Below, piece by piece: positions 58,015-64,000 of a stretch of DNA of 64,000 nucleotides. The DNA comes from Saposhnikovia divaricata (taxonomy: Eukaryota; Streptophyta; Magnoliopsida; Apiales; Apiaceae). The notes under the pieces are model-generated. The model did not search any database. It was not told the origin of the DNA and was given only the letters and a program-made list of their open reading frames with translations. How positions within the stretch are numbered: the first letter of the stretch is position 1; every line of letters begins with the position of its first letter. The DNA is taken from positions 40,438,501-40,502,500 of the forward strand of contig CM071598.1 in NCBI GenBank assembly GCA_036435485.1, read 5' to 3'. A program made the position numbers and the translations under genes.

Positions 58015-58611
58015 TCATCGAAAGGAATGGGACTAAAGCCCATAATAAAAGTCGGTACAAAGGAAACCCAACCTTGTTGATTGGAGATCCCAAGATCTTG
58101 GTTCAATGGGACAACCTAACTGTAAAGACTTAGTGAGATCACTGTGGGGGTTTTACTCCCGAGTCCATTCCTATGATGAAAAAATAGTGATAACATTTGG
58201 ATAAGGCTAAGCTATGCTTTTAATGATCCTTGTGTGTCGAAATCTCGAACAAATAATACTTTTGTATTGTTCAAGAGATCACCTATGTGAGTGAAGTGGG
58301 GTCGCTTCAAGAAGGAATTGTGGGGCCAATTCTGGGAAAAACTCACAGAACCAGGCTAAAGCTCAGGACCAAAATGGGCTTAACAGTGAGAACTGAACAA
58401 ATATAGGGACGACTCATGTGGGGGATGCATCATCATTTCACAATACAGAAGAGCAGTTCAAGGTCAACGCAACTACTGATTTTTCTAGAAATGTATATAT
58501 GTTCTTACAACGGAAGGTTCAAGGGGTAACACCTACCTATCCTACGCTTGAGTCTACCGCGAGCTCTATCTCCGTGTCAAAATATCATTTTGCAATGTCA
58601 ATTTTATTCAT

Positions 58612-58620
58612 GTGGGGGAT
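58612..58620 (+). other. Copia-C polypurine tract
   Basis: GTGGGGGAT directly before the TG of the right LTR. Confidence 0.8.
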
Positions 58621-59120
58621 TGTTGGAATATTTTGAATAAAATTTAACTTGCTTTCAAATTATTTTAGTTTTGTAACTTATTTGTATTAATTTGTGTAAC
58701 TCCTAAAATAATGAGCTAATATTTATTTGTTCATTATTGTGTAGGTTACAAATTAATTAGCTTGTAAGTTACATTTTGTTTCCCCTATAAAATGAGTCTT
58801 TTGCATCATTGTTTGTTACACAAAAAAGAATACACAAGCTTCCATTGTTTTCTTGCATTCATCTTAGAACTCTAGGTTTCGTTTCTGTGAGATAGCTGCG
58901 GTATTTGTTCGGTTCGTAGAAGGCGGGTTTATTCAGTGCTTGAAACCACCTTTGTTCGTTGTATCCTGGGAGACGGAAGCCAACACACCTTCAAGCACCA
59001 CACGGAAGGGGCTTATCTGTTTTAAGGATAGCGTGGTTTTCACGTGTCTCGAACATATTTTCGGTACTTTTATTCTTGTAATCTTGATTTCAGGTAAATT
59101 CTTGGACTATACTTCCTACA
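58621..59120 (+). repeat. Copia-C 3' LTR
   Basis: Begins TGTTGGAATA and ends ACTTCCTACA; followed by the TSD CATAT. Confidence 0.92.
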
Positions 59121-59125
59121 CATAT

Positions 59126-59896
59126 TACATATGTAATTCACACACATATTTGGATTACCCATTACATATGTTAAAGACAATATTAAAGAGATGATTACAC
59201 ACATATATGCAAAGAGGATTACACACCATAACCCGTAAAATCGTAGATGATGATGATGATTAAAGAGATGATTACCTATGTTCGAAATCGACCCTAGCTT
59301 CGTACGTAGAGACTATTGAACCGATTGAACTGCCCTGCTTCTTCTTCGTGAGTTCGTGGACTGCTGCTTCTTCGTGGAGTAATTAGAATTTGGGGTAATT
59401 AGAAATTGTAAATTTTTTTTCTAATTATACACGTACCAAACAAAATAAAAATATAATAATTTATAATGACTCATTTAAAATTAAATTGATCAATTATTTT
59501 ATAAGAATTAATCGGGGATTTAATATATGTGTAATTTTAGAGGTCCTAAATTTTTTTTTGAAAAAATGAGTTGTCATATTTTGATTGGTTATATATATTT
59601 ACATAAATATAATGGATCTCGCATGTGTTAATATGAATAACACTAATATTAGAATGTGTCATGTATCATTTGGAACTATTATGTTACCTATTTGGGTACC
59701 CCTAGCATTTTTCTTAATATATAAATGATTTTCGAAAAATGGAAGAATTTTTAGAATAATTTTTTATTTGGTACTTTTAAATATTTAAATTTGGGGAATT
59801 AAAAACTCTTTTTTTATTCAGTTATGGTGAAAATCGTTTTTTTCGTTTTTGGTACTCACCCGAAAAATGAATATTACAAGAAGAAATTCTTTTAGT
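59126..59896 (-). other. CACTA sequence resuming after Copia-C, no gene
   Basis: 59240-59390 is less AT-rich and may hold the 5' untranslated leader of the transposase unit on the minus strand. The rest is AT-rich. Confidence 0.45.
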
Positions 59897-60050
59897 AAAT
59901 TATGAATGGTACCCCTCTCGTTTGGGTTGTTATGAATGGTACCCCTAAATGAATAGTAAAGTGGTACCATTCATAATTTTCATCATAATAAGTCAAAAGT
60001 TTTACGGATCATTCATAAAAGTCAAACCAGAGGGGTACCATTCATAATTT
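59897..60050. mobile_element. MITE in CACTA with ATGAATGGTACCCC inverted ends
   Basis: AAATTATGAATGGTACCCC at the left is complementary to GGGGTACCATTCATAATTT at the right. Internal GAATGGTACCCC copies add further symmetry. The 154-bp size is typical; the TSD is not resolved. Confidence 0.75.
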
Positions 60051-60317
60051 CTCAATTCTTTTTATTTAAAAATATTTTGAATTCTACTATTCTCTCAAAA
60101 TATTTGCAAAAATACGGTTTGTAACCAAACGTTACATGTATATAACAAATATTCATAACATATACTAAGAAAGATTTAGACACTGCTTCGAAATTAGCGG
60201 TAAACGAATTAAGTTAGTTATTTTGACTAACGGATTGAGTTAGCTGTTTTGACTAGCAGATTGAATAAGCTATTTTTTATGAAATTGTTTGAGTTGGCAT
60301 TTTAATTTGTATACTTG

Positions 60318-60556
60318 TAGTGATTTTTCTTATTTATTCTAAATATTTTAGGAATTTTCTTGTACTCAAAAGGTATTTTTCTTATTTATTCCTAATATTT
60401 TATGAATTTTCTTGTACCCACGGGTATTTTTCTTATTTATTTCAAATGTTTTAGGAATTTTCTTGTACCAACAGATATTTTTCTTATTTATCCCTAATAT
60501 TTTAAAAAATTTCTTGTACCCATCGATATTTTTCTTATTTATTCATAATATTTTAG
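60318..60556. repeat. ~51-bp tandem repeats (about 4.6 copies) in CACTA
   Basis: Each unit contains TATTTTTCTTATTTATT, an AATATTTTA block and TTTTCTTGTACCCA. Because 51 is a multiple of 3 the array stays open in one frame (60412-60684), which explains the repetitive Phe/Leu/Ile-rich reading. It is probably not a gene. Confidence 0.85.
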
Positions 60557-60717
60557 GACTTTTATCATGTATTTTTCCTATTTTTATAACAATAAAGCTC
60601 CTGGAAATTATTATTTTTAATATAACTAAAAATCTAAAAAGCGATTTTAATTATTTTTTTAGTAAAATTATAATTAATAATTAAAAAAAACCATTGAAAT
60701 CTAAAAAAAAATTATAT

Positions 60718-61134
60718 TAATAGCGACCGAATTGGTAGCAAAAGATGATGTGGCATTTTTTGCTACCGCATTTGGTCGCTGATAAGACTCCCTTGCTAAA
60801 ATTCAACATAAATTTTTTGCGCCAAAAAATTTGGGGCAAAATTTTTAACAGCTACGGATTAGGTACCGAATTTGGTAGCTAATGTTTTGCTTACGTGTCA
60901 CTATCTGCGACGGAATGCGGTTGCAAATAATATTAGGTAGCTAAAAAGGGAGCGCCAATTTTGGGCGGCATTTGTGTGGGCGGGAAATATAATTTAGCGA
61001 CGGATCAGCTACCGCGGTTGGTCGCAGAAATTCTTTAGCGACCAATATGAAATCGGTTGCTGGTAGGGATCGCTGATAAATATTTTTAGTGACGGAATTT
61101 GCGGTCGCTGATAGATTTGGTCGCGGATAGACGT
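60718..61134. repeat. CACTA right subterminal repeat region
   Basis: Dense TAGCGACCG, GGTCGC and GGTAGC words in both orientations mirror the left end. The same motifs in the TIR-proximal ~400 bp confirm that both ends belong to one element. Confidence 0.88.
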
Positions 61135-61147
61135 TTTTCTTGTGGTG

Positions 61148-61424
61148 CGTATATATCTCTGAAGAATTGGTCTTACACGTTCTATCTTTTCTCCTCTTCA
61201 TTCAAACGTTAACATTAACGCTGTAAACAAATCTAACAAATTGAACGTTGGATTGGATCCAAACGTTGGATGATTTGTTGGATTGGTTTGTGACCGTTTG
61301 TGTTAAGTATTGAAATACATGTTCTTGGTTTCGTTTTTTGGTTGCTGAAAATACAAGAACCTCAAGAACATACACAACTCTGATTTAGTTTGCAAAATCT
61401 TTTCTCCTTTTTTATTCTCACGAG

Positions 61425-61513
<89 letters not shown>

Positions 61514-62030
61514 CGTATTGCTTATTTAGAGAATCCATAAGTTGAGTTGTATCATTTATTAATTGTATTGTTCGATTTGTAATTGTTAGTTGTTGGATAC
61601 TTGGCTTGCAATAGTAGGGATTCGAGGTTGTTGCTAGAGAAGTATACTAGGATAGTATAGCTTAGAGAGCATAATCTGTATCAGGTCTATTCAACAAGCC
61701 ATTTGTATCAACAGCTGGGTTTGAGGGAGATATATTGTTGTATCTTGTAATTGGATTATTTTGATCAGTAATATATTCTCTTACCAGGTTGGTAAGGGAC
61801 CAGGACGTAGACCATAGGGGATTAGGGGTCGAACCTAGCTAAAAGTTTGTGGTGTTCTTTATTTTTCCTGCACTTTACTTACTGCTTGTGTATTCAGCTT
61901 ACCATTTACATTCAGCGTACCATTTGCATCTGTTAAAATTGAAATCAGTAAGCTGTTTCTGGTAAATTGATAAAATTGGATATAGTTAGCCATTTACACC
62001 TATTCACCCCCCTCTAGGTGTGCATTTTCA
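61148..62030 (+). repeat. Copia-D 5' LTR, right fragment
   Basis: Continues the LTR interrupted at 46367 and ends TGCATTTTCA two bases before the PBS. The two fragments total about 1.3 kb. CGT at 61148-61150 is the CACTA target-site duplicate. Confidence 0.8.
61428..61511. repeat. (AT)n microsatellite, 84 bp
   Basis: Uninterrupted AT dinucleotides inside the Copia-D LTR. Confidence 0.95.
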
Positions 62031-62032
62031 TT

Positions 62033-62044
62033 TGGTATCGAAGC
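62033..62044 (+). other. Primer-binding site of Copia-D (variant)
   Basis: TGGTATCGAAGC differs from the standard TGGTATCAGAGC at two adjacent positions. It marks the LTR end and the start of the interior. Confidence 0.8.
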
Positions 62045-62087
62045 TTTGGTATACTAACATTTCTGTAACAGGAAAGTATCGATCGAA

Positions 62088-64000
62088 ATGGCTGAACATT
62101 ATCTCGAAGCTAAATCTGATTATAGGGCTCCTCTCCTCACTGGCTCGAAAAATTACAACAGGTTTAAAGGCAGAATGGAAACATACCTGTCCAAGAAGCC
62201 ACTGGTCTTGAGAGTTGTGCAAAAAGGAAACTTTGAATATCTGGACAAGGATGGCAAGCCAAAAGATGTTGATGATCTCACTCCCGAGGAGGTTATCAAA
62301 TTTGGTTATAATGGAGAAGCTAGAAACTCTCTAATGAATGCATTGGATCAAGAAGAGTATGACAAAGTCTTTTCATTAAAGTCAGTAAAGGAAATGTGGG
62401 ATGCTTTGGAAGCCTATCATGAAGGTTCGAAATCTTTAAGAAAGGTGAAACTCAGTAAGCTGGTGAATGACTTCGGAAATTTCAAGCTCAAGGATGGTGA
62501 AACTATCAAGGAAAGTCAAGCAAGGTTCCAGGTCACTATAAATACACTAAAAAGACTTGGAAAGTATATTCCACAAGATGAGATTAACATGAAAGTGTTA
62601 AGTGTTGTACCATTCATTTATGAGGCCAAAGTCATGGCTTTGTAATCATCTCCAAAAATTGACACCATGGATCACCTAGCTGTATTTGCTGAGCTAGAAC
62701 AGTTTGAAAGCAAGATAAATGACAGTCAGGTTGAAGGTGTTCGGGATCCTCTAGCCAAAATGAAGAATTTGGCTCTTCATTCTACAAACAGCAAGCCAGC
62801 AGAATCTACAAACAGCAAGCTAGCAGAGTCTGATAAAGAATCAGATCAAGAACTTGCACTTATTACAAAGAAGATCAAGAGGCTGATTGAAAAGAAGAAC
62901 AGAATGAAAAGGGAAAGAGGAGGTTTCTCCAACAACAAGAAGGGCTCTAAGGACTCCAAGGAGCAAACTTGTTTCGAATGTGGCATGCCTGGTCATTATA
63001 AAAGGGACTCCTACAAGCTAAAGTCAAAACAACCTGCTGCTTTCAAAGACAAGAAGAAATCAAAGGCTTTACTGACTTGAAGTGATGATGATTCAGATTC
63101 TAGTGATGACTCAAGTGAACACATGGTGAATTTGGCTCTTGTAGGTCTGAATGATGAAGATACTTCACAAGGATCCATGGAAGATACTCTTGTGGATAGT
63201 GATGATTCTAATTCAGAAGATGATGCTAGTGAGATAAACTCAATTAATTCTGATTTACCTTCTACTCCTACTATGCAAAATGAACTAACCATGCTGGTAC
63301 CTAGTAATGTATCTATTATTGAGTTAATGGAATTAAAGAATGAGAATAATGGGCTTGAAAAGAAGAATGCTCATTTGAGGAAAATCATTTCTGATCTAAT
63401 GGCTGAGAAGGCTCCTTCAAACAATCATGATGATCTTATTACTGATTTAAAGGAGAAAATTATTCAATTCGAAGGAGTTAACAAAGTAATTCTAAGGAAT
63501 GAGGTGCTCATGAAAGAACTCAAGGATCTGAAGTCAGAGATTGAAGCTAAAGATGAGAGTCTAAAAACACTCAAGCTTAGAGAATCTAGTCAAGCTGAGT
63601 CTTCAAAATCTGCTGAAAAGAGATTTCAGCAAGTTGAACTGATCACTCTCCTGGAAAAAGAAGTCAAGGATCTCAAGCAAGGGATGGAAACTTTTATTCA
63701 AGGAGAAGACAACTTAAAGACAATGATGAAGAAGACAAATGTACCTTTGGTCAGAGAAGGTGTTGGCTTAAACTTCAACAAGAAAGATGAGGTGCTCAAG
63801 TATGACGGAAGGAATGGTATACCCTACAACTATGCTATGCCTTGGAAGATATGCAACAATGTGGTGGTAAAGGTCATCTGGAAAGGAATTATGTTGTCCA
63901 AGTTAATCATAAGAGGAAAACAGCATACCAGAATGGACCAGTCAGACAACAGTCAGCATACCAGAATGCTTCTGGCAGAAGGCAAACAGCTTACCAACAG
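62088..64000 (+). pseudogene. Copia-D gag region, runs off the right edge
   Basis: ATG at 62088. The capsid part (DUF4219/UBN2 type) reads YRAPLLTGSKNYNRFKGRME and SLKSVKEMWDALEAYHEGS. One frame continues through a TAA (62643-62645) and a TGA (63078-63080) to the window end, so these are stops inside gag. The first zinc knuckle, CFECGMPGHYKRDS near 62970, has Ser for the last Cys. An acidic Ser/Asp stretch and a long coiled coil (~63300-63740) follow. A second knuckle near 63850-63890 is frameshifted and has Tyr at its last Cys codon. Layout matches Copia-B's gag. Defective. Confidence 0.88.

Larger units (their letters stand above)
53732..59120 (+). mobile_element. Copia-C, decayed Ty1/copia element inside CACTA
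   Basis: LTRs 53732-54230 (499 bp) and 58621-59120 (500 bp), TG...CA, with TSD CATAT. By eye they differ at about seven sites. A PPT-like GTGGGGGAT precedes the right LTR. The only clear domain is the end of RNase H (57820-58014); no gag, protease, integrase or RT motif is readable in the 4.4-kb interior, and no standard PBS follows the left LTR. Likely a non-autonomous derivative. Confidence 0.9.
46368..61147 (-). mobile_element. CACTA (En/Spm-like) transposon, 14.8 kb, with nested insertions
   Basis: The left end CACTACAAGAAAA and the complement of the right end TTTTCTTGTGGTG form 13-bp TIRs with one mismatch. CGT is duplicated at 46365-46367 and 61148-61150 (3-bp TSD). Both ends have dense GCGACC/GGTCGC subterminal repeats. 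A TNPA-like and a TNPD-like gene lie on the minus strand. It contains Copia-C and a MITE, and sits inside the LTR of Copia-D. The TNPD catalytic core is missing, so it is non-autonomous. Confidence 0.94.

Overview
The window is a plant (angiosperm, probably eudicot) nuclear segment made almost wholly of nested transposable elements, with one recognisable host gene, a MIR159 microRNA locus near 37.2-37.3 kb. The evidence is spliced plant-type transposase genes, Ty1/copia elements primed by initiator-methionine tRNA, a plant L1 LINE with a DUF4283-type ORF1, an RPA-carrying Helitron, a CACTA element with TIRs starting CACTACAAG, and miR159. The large copia elements with extra ORFs after pol resemble those of large-genome eudicots; the species cannot be fixed from the sequence.

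Left nest (1-27.6 kb). A minus-strand RepHel-type Helitron (visible part 17060-27636, 5' end TCTATATACTC) carries RepHel (18734-27257) and a downstream RPA-like gene (17060-18046). The RPA-like gene is cut by a plus-strand copia element, Copia-A (3' LTR 16511-17059; its 5' part is off the left edge). Copia-A's post-pol ORF is in turn split by a complete minus-strand 14.6-kb copia element, Copia-B (1013-15661; 1054-bp LTRs, target-site duplication GTTTC). A 1.9-kb non-autonomous Helitron (22545-24451), containing a tRNA-like unit, sits inside RepHel.

Middle (27.6-45.9 kb). AT-rich remnants with a degraded Helitron-like end surround a 5.4-kb minus-strand L1 LINE (30141-35549) flanked by a 17-bp TSD. 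Then come a TATA box and the MIR159 hairpin, a 924-bp solo LTR with TSD CTCGA (38651-39574), a peculiar LTR element with 1.3-kb LTRs and only 179 bp between them (39815-42663), and a MITE nested in another MITE (43522-43884).

Right nest (45.9-64 kb). The 5' LTR of a plus-strand copia element (Copia-D) is split by a 14.8-kb CACTA transposon (46368-61147, TSD CGT). The CACTA carries a six-exon TNPA-like gene and a TNPD-like gene that has lost its catalytic core. It also contains a decayed copia element (Copia-C, 53732-59120, TSD CATAT) and a MITE. Copia-D resumes at 61148 and its gag region runs off the right edge.

Most coding regions are broken by stops, frameshifts or lost catalytic residues, yet several insertions have almost identical LTRs. 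That combination fits defective elements mobilised in trans. The nesting gives relative ages: Helitron before Copia-A before Copia-B, and Copia-D before CACTA before Copia-C.
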